This document shows, piece by piece, positions 39,483 through 52,201 of a stretch of DNA of 64,000 nucleotides; position 1 is the first letter of the stretch, and each line of letters starts with the position of its first letter. Source of the DNA: Frankiales bacterium (lineage in GTDB: Bacteria; Actinomycetota; Actinomycetes; S36-B12; CAIYMF01). The translations under genes were made by a program, and so were the position numbers. The stretch covers positions 62,001 to 126,000 of the forward strand of contig WGLY01000015.1 of NCBI GenBank assembly GCA_016125335.1, given 5' to 3'. The notes beneath the pieces were generated by a model, which saw nothing but the letters and a program-made list of their open reading frames with translations, was not told the origin of the DNA and made no database searches.

Positions 39483-39777
39483 CGTCACGGCAGGCGACGA
39501 CGGGGACGAGTAGTCCCGCACGCAGCCACCAGCGACCCGGGGACGGTGCGAGCCCGGGGGCGTGCGCGGGACGAAGATCACCCCCGAGCATCCCGGAAGA
39601 GCCGCGGGGAACCGCGGGGTAGACCCGGAGCCGTCGACGCGCGAGTGGGGTCGGCGCCCGGCGCCGGCCCAAGGAGGGTGGTACCGCGGGAACCGCGACC
39701 GCACCGGTCGAGGTCCTCGTCCCTCCGTCCCGAGCAGCCCCGGCGCAGGCCGGGCACCGCACGACGACGGAGGTCCG
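39483..39777 (+). promoter_or_regulatory. ileS T-box riboswitch (translational type)
   Basis: A tRNA(Ile)-sensing leader. The specifier ATC is at 39577-39579 in GAAGATCACC. The conserved T-box sequence AGGGTGGTACCGCG lies at 39675-39688, with the TGGT that pairs with the tRNA NCCA end. CCTCCGTC (39722-39729) can pair with GACGGAGG (39766-39773), hiding the Shine-Dalgarno GGAGG of ileS. Uncharged tRNA(Ile) should free it. No terminator with a T tract exists, so control is translational, as known for actinobacterial ileS T-boxes. The 5' edge is approximate. Confidence 0.93.
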
Positions 39778-42936
<3,159 letters not shown>

Positions 42937-42942
42937 CCGCGG

Positions 42943-42993
42943 GGACGACGACGCCGGGCCCTCCCCGAGGGGAGCGGCCCGGCGTCGTCGTCC
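42943..42993. terminator. Strong bidirectional terminator between ileS and divIVA
   Basis: An 18-bp perfect stem (42943-42960 with 42976-42993), extended inside by CTCCCC/GGGGAG around GA. It starts 7 nt after the ileS stop and lies 20 nt beyond the divIVA stop. The genes converge, so it can serve both. Confidence 0.88.
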
Positions 42994-43012
42994 TGCTGAG
43001 GTGGCCCGGCGA

Positions 43013-43816
43013 TCAGGCCTGCGCGGGCGGCGCGTCGTCGTTCGGGACGGCGAACGGCGAGGGCGCCGACGGCGGGGCGGCGGGCGGCCCCGACGGCGCG
43101 GGGTGGCTCACCACGGGCGGCGTCGACGGCGGGGGCGCCGCGGGGGCCGGGGCGGACGGCGGCGCCAGCGTGGGGGTGGGGGCCGAGGCCGGGGAGGCCG
43201 GTGCCGGGGCGGCCGCCGGGGGTGCGGCAGGAGCGGCCGCGGCCGGCGCGGGGGCGCCCGCCGGGGCGGAGGCGGGTGCCGCGGGCTGGCCCGGCGTCTC
43301 GTCCGAGCCCCGGTGCTCGAGCTCCTTGAGCGCCGACTCGTGGTGCTGGCGCAGCCGGGTGCGGTACTCGCGCTCGAAGGCGCGCAGGCCCTCCACGCGG
43401 CGCTCGAGGCTCGCGCGCTCGGCCTGCCCGGCCCGCTCGAGCTCGGCGACCTTGGCCCGGGCGCCCGCGACGAGCGCGTCGGCCTCGGCCTTCGCCTTGG
43501 CCTTGTGCTCCTCGGCCGTCTTCTGCGCCAGCGCGAGCATCGCGACCGCCTGCTCGGTCGGCTCGGGCGCGCTCGAGGCCACGGCGGGAGCCGGCGCCGG
43601 CGCCTGGTGCACGGCCGCCGCGGCGGCCTGCTGGGCGCTCGCGGCCGTCTGCTCGGCGGCGGCGAGCCGTCCGCGCAGCTCGGCGTTCTCGCGCGCGAGG
43701 CTGCCGAGCTCGAGCTCGACCTGGTCGAGGAACGAGTCGACCTCGTCCATCTCGTAGCCCTTGCGCTTCGCGGTCGAGAACTGCTTGTTGCGAACGTCCT
43801 CGGGGGTCAAGGCCAT
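43013..43816 (-). CDS. divIVA: DivIVA/Wag31-family polar growth protein
   Basis: A coiled-coil scaffold that marks curved membrane at cell poles and septa. It is 267 aa. The N-terminal DivIVA domain (ALTPEDVRNKQFSTAKRKGYEMDEVDSFLDQ) binds membrane; two coiled-coil segments (about 25-55 and 85-165) follow. The last 90 residues are Pro/Ala/Ser-rich and probably disordered. ATG 43816 has AAGGTG upstream; GTG 43825 is an alternative. TAGACT at 43866-43861 may be its -10. It ends the pgeF-yggS-sepF-yggT-divIVA series. Confidence 0.95.
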   Translation of the reverse strand: MALTPEDVRNKQFSTAKRKGYEMDEVDSFLDQVELELGSLARENAELRGRLAAAEQTAASAQQAAAAAVHQAPAPAPAVASSAPEPTEQAVAMLALAQKTAEEHKAKAKAEADALVAGARAKVAELERAGQAERASLERRVEGLRAFEREYRTRLRQHHESALKELEHRGSDETPGQPAAPASAPAGAPAPAAAAPAAPPAAAPAPASPASAPTPTLAPPSAPAPAAPPPSTPPVVSHPAPSGPPAAPPSAPSPFAVPNDDAPPAQA

Positions 43817-43860
43817 CGGATTCACCTTCGTGGGCGGGTGGGTCGGACTGGCTGGGGTCG

Positions 43861-43866
43861 AGTCTA
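43861..43866 (-). promoter_or_regulatory. Putative -10 of divIVA
   Basis: TAGACT on the minus strand in the 62-nt gap after yggT, 44 nt before the divIVA ATG. Confidence 0.4.
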
Positions 43867-43878
43867 GGCAGCGGCGGG

Positions 43879-44163
43879 CTAGAAGTAGCGGACGAGCAGC
43901 GCGATGAGCACCTGGACGAGGATGAAGAGCACGACGAACGCGAGGTCCAACGCCACACCGCCGATGCGCAACGGCGGGATGAACCGGCGGAGAAGCTTCA
44001 GGGGCGGGTCGGTGACGGTGTAGACGCCCTCGACGAGCAGCAGCACGAACCCGGTCGGCCGCCAGTCGCGCGCGAAGAAGAACACGTACTCCAGCACGAT
44101 CCGCGCGATGAGCACGATGATGTAGATCTGCAGGAAGCCGGCGAGGACCCGCCCCACGGTCAC
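43879..44163 (-). CDS. YggT family membrane protein
   Basis: A 94-residue protein with two membrane helices of the YggT family; the loop TDPPLKLLRRFIPPLRIGGVALD is the family signature. It is regularly found between sepF and divIVA in Actinobacteria, with an undefined role in division or envelope. GTG start at 44163; 58 nt from sepF. Confidence 0.9.
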   Translation of the reverse strand: MTVGRVLAGFLQIYIIVLIARIVLEYVFFFARDWRPTGFVLLLVEGVYTVTDPPLKLLRRFIPPLRIGGVALDLAFVVLFILVQVLIALLVRYF

Positions 44164-44221
44164 GTCATCCTCGCATCAGTCGTGTCCGTCGCGGCCGCGA
44201 CGGCTCCTCGGTCGGCCGGGC

Positions 44222-44791
44222 TCAGCTCTGGTTGAAGAACCCGTCCTGCGCCAGCCGGCGCGCCTCGGCGGCGACGTCGACGTTCACGGGCGAGAGCAGG
44301 AACACCTTGTTCGTGACGCGCTCGATCGAGCCGCGGCAGCCGAACACCAGTCCGGCGGCGAAGTCCACGAGGCGCTTGGCGTCGATGTCGTCCATGTCGG
44401 TGAGGTTCATGATCACCGGAACGCCCTCGCGGAACTCCTCGCCGATGCGGCGGGCGTCGTTGTAGGTGCGCGGGTGCAGGGTGGTGATGCGGTAGAAGTC
44501 GCTGACGCCGATCGGCTCGGGCTCGGGCTCCAGCCGCGCGTGCAGCGCGGTGTCGGTCGCGAGGCTCGACCGCGAGGCGGGCACGCCCGCGGACACGCTC
44601 GCGGAGGCGCGGTGCGCGGGGGCGGAGCCGCCGGCGCGGACCGGCTCCGGGCGCACCTCGCGCACGGAGGAGTAGCGGGTCTCGTCGTGGCGCACCCGGG
44701 TGTCGACGTAGTCGTCCTCGTGCTCGGCGTACTCGAGGCCCTCGTCCTCGACCAGGCCGAGGTAGACGGCCATCTTGCGCATCGCGCCCAT
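44222..44791 (-). CDS. sepF: Cell division protein SepF
   Basis: The membrane anchor of FtsZ in Actinobacteria, which lack FtsA. The 189-residue protein has an N-terminal amphipathic helix ([13 protein letters not shown]), a variable linker, and the SepF core with [25 protein letters not shown] and [14 protein letters not shown] 44791 has GGAGGAG 6 nt upstream. TAGCGT at 44850-44845, inside the end of yggS, may give it a separate promoter. Confidence 0.96.
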   Translation of the reverse strand: MGAMRKMAVYLGLVEDEGLEYAEHEDDYVDTRVRHDETRYSSVREVRPEPVRAGGSAPAHRASASVSAGVPASRSSLATDTALHARLEPEPEPIGVSDFYRITTLHPRTYNDARRIGEEFREGVPVIMNLTDMDDIDAKRLVDFAAGLVFGCRGSIERVTNKVFLLSPVNVDVAAEARRLAQDGFFNQS

Positions 44792-44844
44792 GCCAGCTCC
44801 TCCACCGCTCCCTCGACGTGCCGTCGGGCACCGCCGTGGCGGAA

Positions 44845-44850
44845 ACGCTA
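44845..44850 (-). promoter_or_regulatory. Putative -10 of sepF
   Basis: TAGCGT on the minus strand, overlapping the last codons of yggS and giving a leader of about 45-50 nt to sepF. Confidence 0.4.
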
Positions 44851-45546
44851 CCCGAGGCCGGGACGACCGCCGAGCACCGCCGTCCCGACCCGCACGTGTG
44901 TCGCACCCGCGGCGACCGCCTCCTCGAGGTCGCCGCTCATCCCGGCGGAGAGCACGTCCGCCCCGGGGTGGTCCCGGCGCAGCGACGCGGCGGCCTCCGC
45001 GAGGCGGGCGAAGGCGGCGGCCGGGTCCTCCCCCAGGGGGGCCACCGCCATGAGCCCGCGCAGCCGCAGACGGTCGCGGGCGGCCACGTCGTCGGCCAGG
45101 CGCGCGAGGTCGGCGGGGTCGGCGCCGCCGCGGCCCGGCTGGGGCGGCTGGGCGAGGTCGACCTGGAGCAGCACGTCGAGCGTGCGGTCGGCGTGCTCCG
45201 CCGCGCGGGCGAGCGCCTCGACCAGCTCCGGCCGGTCGACCGACTCGACGACGTCGGCGTAGCCGGCCACCGAGCGGGCCTTGTTGCGCTGGAGCTGGCC
45301 CACGAAGTGCCAGCGCAGCCCGAGGCCCGCGCACGCGTCGTGCTTGGGCCGCGCCTCCTGGTCGCGGTTCTCGGCCACCTCGCGCACGCCGAGGCCGGCG
45401 AGCAGGGCGACGTCCTCCGCGGGCCAGGTCTTGGTCACCACCACGAGCGTCACCGAGCCCGGCTCGCGGCCGGCCCTCCGCTCGGCGCCCTCGATGCGCG
45501 CGTGCACCCGCGCGAGGTTGGCCGCCAGCTCGTCCCGCCGTGTCAC
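44848..45546 (-). CDS. PLP homeostasis protein, YggS/PLPBP family
   Basis: A 232-residue single-domain PLP-binding barrel. The PLP lysine is in [32 protein letters not shown] and VRVGTAVLG are the family motifs. It buffers free PLP and has no enzyme activity known. GTG 45546 overlaps the pgeF stop by 4 nt. The usual place in Actinobacteria is between pgeF and sepF. Confidence 0.95.
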   Translation of the reverse strand: MTRRDELAANLARVHARIEGAERRAGREPGSVTLVVVTKTWPAEDVALLAGLGVREVAENRDQEARPKHDACAGLGLRWHFVGQLQRNKARSVAGYADVVESVDRPELVEALARAAEHADRTLDVLLQVDLAQPPQPGRGGADPADLARLADDVAARDRLRLRGLMAVAPLGEDPAAAFARLAEAAASLRRDHPGADVLSAGMSGDLEEAVAAGATHVRVGTAVLGGRPGLG

Positions 45547-46289
45547 TGCGACCCACCGCTCCCCGGCTCGAGGACGACGACGCCGCCGTGCCGTCCCGTG
45601 ACGCCGTCACGGTAGTGGGAGTACAGCGCGGGAGTCTCCGCGGTGCAGCCGAGGTGGCGCTCGGCCGCGACACCCGCCCGTGCGAGGCGCTCGTCGACCG
45701 CAGCGCGCAGGTCGAGCCCCCGCCCGCCGGCGGCCGACGTGGCGGCGGCGGCGGGGGCGACCTCGACGACGTCGCGGTAGCGCTCCTCGTGCACCCCGTA
45801 GCAGCGGCCGCAGATCGCCGGGCCCACGAGCGCGTGCAGCCCCGCGGGGGTCGCGCCCAGGTCGTGCATGACGCGCAGCGTCTCGCCGACGACGTCGGAG
45901 CGCACCCCGCGCCAGCCCGCGTGCACCACCGCCACGACGCCGCTCCCGGAGTCGGCGAGGAGCACGGGGACGCAGTCCGCGGCGAGCACCAGCAGGGCCA
46001 GTCCCGGCACCGTGGTGACCAGGGCGTCGACGTCGGGCACGGGACCAGGGGTGGGGCCGGTGACGACCGCGACCGCGTTGCCGTGCACCGGCGCCATCGC
46101 CACCAGGCGGGACCCGTCGACGCCGGCGTGGGCGGCCAGGGCGCGCCGGTTGGCGGCCACGGCGCCGGGGTCGTCGCCGACGTGGTCGGCGAGGTTGCCG
46201 TCGTCGTACGGGGGCCGGCTCGCGCCCCCGCGGCGGTCGGCGAAGGCCCAGCGGGCGCGCGCACCGAGCGTGCCCGTCCGCGTCGTCAC
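45543..46289 (-). CDS. pgeF: Peptidoglycan-editing factor PgeF (YfiH, laccase-domain)
   Basis: A 248-residue CNF1/YfiH-like protein. The catalytic triad region shows [17 protein letters not shown] and VHAGWRG. In E. coli PgeF removes L-Ser-containing muropeptides; older literature calls the family polyphenol oxidases and purine nucleoside phosphorylases. GTG 46289. It is the first gene after the ftsZ terminator and overlaps yggS. Confidence 0.93.
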   Translation of the reverse strand: MTTRTGTLGARARWAFADRRGGASRPPYDDGNLADHVGDDPGAVAANRRALAAHAGVDGSRLVAMAPVHGNAVAVVTGPTPGPVPDVDALVTTVPGLALLVLAADCVPVLLADSGSGVVAVVHAGWRGVRSDVVGETLRVMHDLGATPAGLHALVGPAICGRCYGVHEERYRDVVEVAPAAAATSAAGGRGLDLRAAVDERLARAGVAAERHLGCTAETPALYSHYRDGVTGRHGGVVVLEPGSGGSQ

Positions 46290-46325
46290 CGGGTCACCCT
46301 CTCACCCGGCCGTCGGCCGCAGACG

Positions 46326-46367
46326 CGACAGGCCCTCCCCCCGCTGCACGGGAGGGAGGGCCTGTCG
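46326..46367 (-). terminator. ftsZ terminator hairpin
   Basis: A 14-bp perfect stem (46326-46339 with 46354-46367) around a 14-nt loop, 7 nt after the ftsZ stop. No long T tract. It separates ftsZ from pgeF. Confidence 0.82.
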
Positions 46368-46373
46368 ACGGGA

Positions 46374-47537
46374 CTACTTGAGGAAGTCCGGGACGTCGAG
46401 GTCGTCGTCGTCGATCGAGTCGTCGAACACGATGCGGCGCGGCTCCCGCTTGGGCTCCTCGTCCTGCGGCACCGGGATGACCGGCGGCTGCCCGGGCTCC
46501 GCGGCGGCACGCGCGGTGTCGACCGCGAGCGGGGTGTCGTCGTAGTCGCCCTTGGTGACCGGCTTGGCGCCGGCCCGGCGGGCCGGCGGCAGGCCGCCGT
46601 CGAAGCCGGCGGCGATCACCGTGACGCGCACCTCGTCGCCGAGGGTGTCGTCGATGACCGCGCCGAAGATGATGTTGGCCTCGGGGTGCGCGGCGTCGGC
46701 GACCAGCCGCGCGGCCTCGTTGATCTCGAACAGCCCGAGGTCCGACCCGCCGGAGATGGACAGCAGCACGCCGTGGGCGCCGTCGATGCTGGCCTCGAGC
46801 AGCGGGCTGGAGATCGCGCTCTCGGCGGCGGCGACGGCGCGGTCGTCGCCGCGCGCGGAGCCGATGCCCATGAGCGCCGAGCCGGCGCCGGCCATGACGC
46901 TCTTGACGTCGGCGAAGTCGAGGTTGATCAGACCCGGCGTGGTGATGAGGTCGGTGATGCCGCTGACGCCCTGCAGCAGCACCTGGTCGGCCTGGCGGAA
47001 CGCGTCGAGCATCGAGATGTTGCGGTCGGACAGGGAGAGCAGGCGGTCGTTCGGGATGACGATGAGGGTGTCGACCTCGGCGCGCAGCGAGTCGACGCCG
47101 GTGTCGGCCTGCACGCCGCGGCGCTTGCCCTCGAAGCCGAACGGGCGGGTCACCACGCCGATGGTGAGGGCGCCGAGCTGACGCGCGATCTTCGCGATCA
47201 CCGGGGCACCGCCGGTGCCGGTGCCGCCGCCCTCGCCCGCGGTCACGAAGACCATGTCGGAGCCCTTGAGGACCTCCTCGATGTCCTCGGCGTGGTCCTC
47301 CGCGGCGCGCCGGCCGACCTCGGGGTCGGCGCCGGCGCCGAGCCCGCGGGTCAGCTCGCGACCGATGTCGAGCTTCACGTCGGCGTCGCTCATGAGCAGC
47401 GCCTGGGCGTCGGTGTTCACCGCGATGAACTCGACGCCCTTGAGTCCGACCTCGATCATGCGGTTGACGGCGTTGACGCCGCCGCCGCCGATGCCGACGA
47501 CCTTGATGACCGCGAGGTAGTTCTGGGGAGCCGCCAC
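46374..47537 (-). CDS. ftsZ: Cell division GTPase FtsZ
   Basis: The tubulin-like GTPase that forms the Z ring. It is 387 aa. The GTP site includes [13 protein letters not shown] and the signature [10 protein letters not shown]; the T7 loop [11 protein letters not shown] provides catalytic residues. The C-terminal peptide [11 protein letters not shown] binds SepF and FtsW in Actinobacteria. GTG 47537 has AAAGG 7 nt upstream. A 204-nt gap separates it from ftsQ, giving room for its own promoters. Confidence 0.98.
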   Translation of the reverse strand: MAAPQNYLAVIKVVGIGGGGVNAVNRMIEVGLKGVEFIAVNTDAQALLMSDADVKLDIGRELTRGLGAGADPEVGRRAAEDHAEDIEEVLKGSDMVFVTAGEGGGTGTGGAPVIAKIARQLGALTIGVVTRPFGFEGKRRGVQADTGVDSLRAEVDTLIVIPNDRLLSLSDRNISMLDAFRQADQVLLQGVSGITDLITTPGLINLDFADVKSVMAGAGSALMGIGSARGDDRAVAAAESAISSPLLEASIDGAHGVLLSISGGSDLGLFEINEAARLVADAAHPEANIIFGAVIDDTLGDEVRVTVIAAGFDGGLPPARRAGAKPVTKGDYDDTPLAVDTARAAAEPGQPPVIPVPQDEEPKREPRRIVFDDSIDDDDLDVPDFLK

Positions 47538-47741
47538 GGGACAGCCTTTCCGCTCGTCCGGATCGCGCGTGCGCGAACCCTCACCCTCATCTAGAGGCTC
47601 AGAGTTATGTCATGCTGACGTTGGGGGTGAACGTACGCCGGGACCCCCGGACGGCGCAAGGCGCCGACCGCAGCCCGGGGTGGGAGGTGCGCCACACGCG
47701 CGCCATCCGTTGCGCCGCAACCGAAAGCGGCCGGGGTCGGC
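47538..47741 (-). promoter_or_regulatory. ftsZ upstream region
   Basis: The 204 nt between ftsQ and ftsZ include the only AT-richer patch here (minus strand GACATAACTCTGAG near 47600-47615), a likely promoter area. Exact -10/-35 assignment is uncertain. Confidence 0.4.
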
Positions 47742-48464
47742 TCAGCCGGCGCTCGCGGACGCCGACGTGCCGCGCGTCGTCGGCAGGTCCGGGGCGCTCA
47801 CGTCGTAGGAGCGCGCCTTGACGTGCAGCAGTGCGGCGAGCACCTCGGCCTTGCGGGCGGAGTCCTCGGCGCTCCCCCACTGCACGGTGGCACCGCCGGC
47901 GAGGTGGAGCACGACGTCGTCGCGCGAGCGCGCCACGACGGTGGCCACCTGCTCGGCGAGCGTGGGCGGCAGGGCCGAGACCACCGCCGCCGCCGTCGCG
48001 CGGGCGGGGTCCGACCTCGCGGTGACCACCGGCAGGCCCTGCGCGCCGGCGGGGTCGCCGAAGCGCACCCCGGTCGCGTCGAGGTAGGTGAAGCCCGAGC
48101 CCGAGCGCATCACGGCCACGGGGGTGCGCTCGGTGACCACGATCACCAGGACGTCCGGCCACCCCCGGCGCACCTCGACCGAGGCGACCTCCGGGATCGC
48201 GGACACCCGGGCGGTGATGCCGTCGACGTCCACGCGGGCCAGCGGCTGGTGGGCGGGGACGGCGGCGGCCTGGCGCACCTCGTCGATGCTCACGGTGCGG
48301 GCGCCGAGCACCCGCACCTCGGACACGGAGAACCAGGTCGAGAACCACACGGCCCAGACCACGCCGGCGGCGAGGAGCACCACGAGCGCCGCGACCGCCC
48401 ATCGGAGCACCCGACGCTTGCGGGTGGCCGCCCCGAAGCGCTGCGCGGACTCGACGACGGTCAT
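47742..48464 (-). CDS. ftsQ: Cell division protein FtsQ
   Basis: A bitopic divisome protein that links FtsL/FtsB and septal synthases. It is 240 aa with a basic cytoplasmic N terminus, one helix (about 20-43), a POTRA domain (FSVSEVRVLGARTVSIDEV) and the FtsQ beta domain containing FTYLDATGVRF. ATG 48464 overlaps the murC stop by 4 nt. Confidence 0.95.
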   Translation of the reverse strand: MTVVESAQRFGAATRKRRVLRWAVAALVVLLAAGVVWAVWFSTWFSVSEVRVLGARTVSIDEVRQAAAVPAHQPLARVDVDGITARVSAIPEVASVEVRRGWPDVLVIVVTERTPVAVMRSGSGFTYLDATGVRFGDPAGAQGLPVVTARSDPARATAAAVVSALPPTLAEQVATVVARSRDDVVLHLAGGATVQWGSAEDSARKAEVLAALLHVKARSYDVSAPDLPTTRGTSASASAG

Positions 48465-49888
48465 CGGCTGACGACCTCGCGCGCCCGCAGCAGGTCGAGG
48501 ACCTCGGTCGCGATCATCGCGATGTCGCCGGCCCCGAGGGTCATGACGACGTCGCCGGGCCGGGCCCGCTCGGCGAGCCGCGCGGCGACCCGGCTCCACG
48601 ACGGCTCGAACACCACGCTCTCCGCGGGCAGCGGGACGTGCGAGGCCATCGCCACCCCGGACGCCCCCGGGATCGGCTCCTCACCGGGCGCGAACACCTC
48701 GAGCACGACGACCTCGTCGGCGAGCCCGAGCGCCTCGCCGAACTCCTTCACGAACATCGCCGTGCGGTAGTAGTGGTGCGCCTGGAACGCCACGACGAGC
48801 CGGCCGTCGCCCACCTGGTCGCGCATGGCGGAGAGGGTCGCGGCGATCTCCGTGGGGTGGTGGGCGTAGTCGTCGTACACGCGCACCCCGTCCGCGGTGC
48901 CCTTGAAGTCGAACCGGCGCCGCGTGCCGGAGAACGACTCGAGCCCCGCCCGCAGGTCGCCCGCGGAGTGCCCGAGGCCCAGCCCCGTGACGAACGCGGC
49001 CGTGGCGTTGAGGACGTTGTGCCGGCCCGGCACGCCGAGCTCGACGGTGCCGAGCCGCACGCCGCGGTCGAGCAGCTCGAAGCGCCAGCCGCGCTCCCCC
49101 GGCGCGACGAGCTCGACCCGGACGTCGGCGTCCTCGCTGCGGCCGTAGGTGCGCACGTCGACGCCCTCGGCGCGGGCCCGGGCGGCCAGCCGCGCCGAGC
49201 CGGCGTCGTCGGCGCACACCACGACGAAGCCGCTGTTGTCGCGGATCCCGGTGCAGAAGTCGAGGAAACCCTGCTCGATCGCCTCGAACGTGCCCCAGTG
49301 GTCGAGGTGGTCCGGCTCGACGTTCGTGACGATCCCGGCGTGGGCGGGCAGGGCGAGGAACGCGCCGTCGCTCTCGTCGGCCTCGGCCACGAAGTCCGGG
49401 CCGCTGCCCAGGTGCGCGTTGCTGCCGCTCTCGTTGAGCTCGCTGCCGATGGCGAAGCTGGGGTCCGCGCCGCAGTGCTGCAGCGCGACCGTGAGCATCG
49501 AGGTGGTGGTGGTCTTGCCATGGGTCCCGGCGACGGCCACGCCGCGGTAGCCGGTCATGAGCGTGGCCAGCGCCTCGGCGCGTCCCATCACGCGCAGGCC
49601 CCGGGCCCGCGCGGCGACCAGCTCCGGGTTCCGCTCGCCGATCGCGGTGGACACGATGACGGTGTCCGCGCCGTCGACGTGCGCGGCGTCGTGCCCCACG
49701 GCCGCCTCGACGCCGAGCGCGCGCAGCGCGGCGAGCCGGCGCGAGTCCTTCGCGTCGCTGCCGCTGACGACGACCCCGCGCGCGACCAGGATGCGCGCGA
49801 TGCCGGACATCCCGGCACCGCCGATCCCGACCACGTGCACGTGGCCCAACCCCGACAGGTCGAGCGGCTCGACCGGCGTGGCCGTCAT
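48461..49888 (-). CDS. murC: UDP-N-acetylmuramate-L-alanine ligase
   Basis: Adds L-Ala to UDP-MurNAc with ATP. It is 475 aa. The UDP-binding [18 protein letters not shown]-loop [12 protein letters not shown], and [10 protein letters not shown] are typical of MurC. It overlaps murG upstream and ftsQ downstream by 4 nt each. No Ddl domain is fused. Confidence 0.97.
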   Translation of the reverse strand: MTATPVEPLDLSGLGHVHVVGIGGAGMSGIARILVARGVVVSGSDAKDSRRLAALRALGVEAAVGHDAAHVDGADTVIVSTAIGERNPELVAARARGLRVMGRAEALATLMTGYRGVAVAGTHGKTTTTSMLTVALQHCGADPSFAIGSELNESGSNAHLGSGPDFVAEADESDGAFLALPAHAGIVTNVEPDHLDHWGTFEAIEQGFLDFCTGIRDNSGFVVVCADDAGSARLAARARAEGVDVRTYGRSEDADVRVELVAPGERGWRFELLDRGVRLGTVELGVPGRHNVLNATAAFVTGLGLGHSAGDLRAGLESFSGTRRRFDFKGTADGVRVYDDYAHHPTEIAATLSAMRDQVGDGRLVVAFQAHHYYRTAMFVKEFGEALGLADEVVVLEVFAPGEEPIPGASGVAMASHVPLPAESVVFEPSWSRVAARLAERARPGDVVMTLGAGDIAMIATEVLDLLRAREVVSR

Positions 49889-51006
49889 GACGGACCTCCT
49901 GCCTCACGTGCGGTGCCGGCCGTCGGGCCGTGCGCCTCGACGGCCTCCAGCACCAGTGCCCTCAGTCTCTCGTCCGCGTCGCGCTGACCGTGGGACGCGG
50001 CCGCCGACCCCATGGCGCGTCGCTGCTCGGCGTCGAGCAGCAGCGGCGCCAGCACCGCCAGGATGCGCTCCGCGTCGAGGTCCGCGTCGTCCACGACCAG
50101 TCCGCCGCCGGCCTCGACGACCGGGAGCGCGTTGAGCCGCTGCTCGCCGTTGCCGATCGGCAGCGGCACGTAGAGCGCGGGGAGGCCGACCGCCGCGAAC
50201 TCGGCGCAGGTCATGGCGCCCGCCCGGCTGAGGGCGACGTCGGCCGCCGCGAGGGCGAGGTCCATGCGCTCGATGTAGGGGACGGCGACGTAGGGCGCCG
50301 GGCCCAGCGCGCCGGTCGGCCGCTGGTCGTCGTTGCGCAGCCCGGCCGCGTGCAGCACCTGGATGCCCTGGGCGGTGAGGCCGGCGGCCGCGCCGACCAC
50401 CGCCTCGTTGATGCGGCGGGCGCCCTGCGAGCCGCCGGTGACCAGCAGCGTGGGCCGGTCCGGGTCGAGGCCGAAGTGGGCGCGCGCCGTGGCGCGCAGC
50501 GCGTCGCGGTCGAGCTCGGCGATCTGGCGGCGCAGCGGCATGGCGATGTGGCGCGAGCCGGCGATGGCGCCGGGGACCGCGCAGCCGACGTAGGGGGTGA
50601 ACCTGGCGCCCACGCGGTTGGCCAGGCCCGGGCGGGCGTTGGCCTCGTGCACGACGAGCGGGACGCGCCCCCGCGCGCCGAGGTAGGCGGGCAGCGCGAC
50701 GTAGCCGCCGAAGCCCACCACCACGTCGGCACCGGTGTCGTCCAGGACCGCGCGCACCTCGGCGACGGCGCGGCGCACGCGGGAGGGCAGCCGGGCCAGG
50801 TCCGCACCCGGTCGGCGCGGCATGGGCGTCGCGGTGATGAGACGCAGCTCGTAGCCGCGCTCGGGCACGAGGCGCGTCTCCAGCCCGCGCTCGGTGCCCA
50901 GGGCCGTGATGCCGCACGCGGGGTCGTGGCGGCGCAGGCAGTCGGCGAGGTTGAGCGCGGGTTCCGCGTGCCCGGCCGTGCCCCCGCCCGCGAGGACGAC
51001 GTGCAC
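49885..51006 (-). CDS. murG: Lipid II synthase MurG (GlcNAc transferase)
   Basis: Transfers GlcNAc from UDP-GlcNAc to lipid I at the inner face of the membrane. The 373-residue GT-B fold has the glycine-rich loop [10 protein letters not shown], membrane patch near the N domain, and [14 protein letters not shown]. The sugar-donor loop includes [18 protein letters not shown] 51006 lies 4 nt after the ftsW stop. Confidence 0.97.
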   Translation of the reverse strand: MHVVLAGGGTAGHAEPALNLADCLRRHDPACGITALGTERGLETRLVPERGYELRLITATPMPRRPGADLARLPSRVRRAVAEVRAVLDDTGADVVVGFGGYVALPAYLGARGRVPLVVHEANARPGLANRVGARFTPYVGCAVPGAIAGSRHIAMPLRRQIAELDRDALRATARAHFGLDPDRPTLLVTGGSQGARRINEAVVGAAAGLTAQGIQVLHAAGLRNDDQRPTGALGPAPYVAVPYIERMDLALAAADVALSRAGAMTCAEFAAVGLPALYVPLPIGNGEQRLNALPVVEAGGGLVVDDADLDAERILAVLAPLLLDAEQRRAMGSAAASHGQRDADERLRALVLEAVEAHGPTAGTAREAGGPS

Positions 51007-51010
51007 CGGG

Positions 51011-52201
51011 TCACCGGCCCCGGGCGGTGCTCGTGCGGCGGCGCGGCCGCAGGTCGACCGTGCGCGCCTCCGCGCGCGCGAAGGACATGAGCATGCCGAG
51101 CGCGACGAGGGTGGGCACGAGCGAGGATCCGCCGTAGCTCACCAGCGGCAGCGGGACGCCGGTGATCGGGATCAGCTGGAGCACGGCGCCGATGTTGAGG
51201 AGGGTCTGCGTGAGGAGCCAGGCGACGACTGCCGCGGAGGCCGTGCGGATGAACGGGTCCGAGGTGCGCCGCGCGAGGCGCAGGCCCGCGATCCCGATCG
51301 CGGCGAACAGCGAGATCACCAGGAGCGACCCGACGATGCCGAGCTCCTCGCCGACCACGGCGTAGATGAAGTCGGTGTGCGCCTCCGGCAGCCAGCCCCA
51401 CTTCTCCCGGCTGGCGCCGAGCCCCACACCGAACCAGCCGCCGCCGCCGAGCGCGCTCTTGCCGTGCAGCACCTGCCAGCCGCTGCCCAGGGCGTTCGCC
51501 TCGGGGTCGAGCCACGACGCGAACCTGCCGAGGCGGTAGGAGTGGCCGAGGCTGAGCAGCGCGACCCCGCCGACGACGCCGACCGCACCGACCGCGAACA
51601 GCCGCAGGGGCGCGCCGTTGACGAACAGGATCGCGGCCACCATCGGCACCAGGATGAGCGCGGTGCCGACGTCGCCCTCGAGCACGACGAGCCCGACGAT
51701 GAGCAGCGCCACCGGCATCAGCGGCACCAGCAGGTGCTTCCACTGGTGCAGCACCGCCTGCTTGCGCGCCATGAGGTCGGCGCCCCACACCACGAGGGCG
51801 AGCTTGGCGAACTCGCTGGGCTGGAAGCGGAACGGCCCGCCGAGCTCCACCCAGTTGCGCTGCCCCGCGACGCTGTGGCCCACCACGAGAACCAGCACGA
51901 GTGTCGCGATCGCGACGGCGAGCAGCGGGTAGGCGAAGCGGCGCCACACGCGCACGGGCAGGCGGCTGGCCACCACCATCGCGACCAGCCCGAGGACGGC
52001 GAAGAGCACCTGGCGCAGCCAGAGCGTGTAGGCCGAGCCGAAGACGCGGTAGCTCTCGACCGTGGACGCCGAGAGCACCATCGCGATGCCGAGCACGAGC
52101 AGCAGCAGGGTGGCGCCGAGCAGCACGTGGTAGGTGGCCAGCGGGTGCTCGGAGCGGGGGCGGTCGACGGACTCGACCCGCCGGACTGTCTCGGCCGTCA
52201 C
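51011..52201 (-). CDS. ftsW: Septal SEDS glycosyltransferase FtsW
   Basis: A ten-helix SEDS polymerase that works with FtsI. It is 396 aa. Diagnostic segments are [59 protein letters not shown] and [17 protein letters not shown] 52201 overlaps murD by 4 nt. The last 20 residues are basic and cytoplasmic. Confidence 0.97.
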   Translation of the reverse strand: MTAETVRRVESVDRPRSEHPLATYHVLLGATLLLLVLGIAMVLSASTVESYRVFGSAYTLWLRQVLFAVLGLVAMVVASRLPVRVWRRFAYPLLAVAIATLVLVLVVGHSVAGQRNWVELGGPFRFQPSEFAKLALVVWGADLMARKQAVLHQWKHLLVPLMPVALLIVGLVVLEGDVGTALILVPMVAAILFVNGAPLRLFAVGAVGVVGGVALLSLGHSYRLGRFASWLDPEANALGSGWQVLHGKSALGGGGWFGVGLGASREKWGWLPEAHTDFIYAVVGEELGIVGSLLVISLFAAIGIAGLRLARRTSDPFIRTASAAVVAWLLTQTLLNIGAVLQLIPITGVPLPLVSYGGSSLVPTLVALGMLMSFARAEARTVDLRPRRRTSTARGR

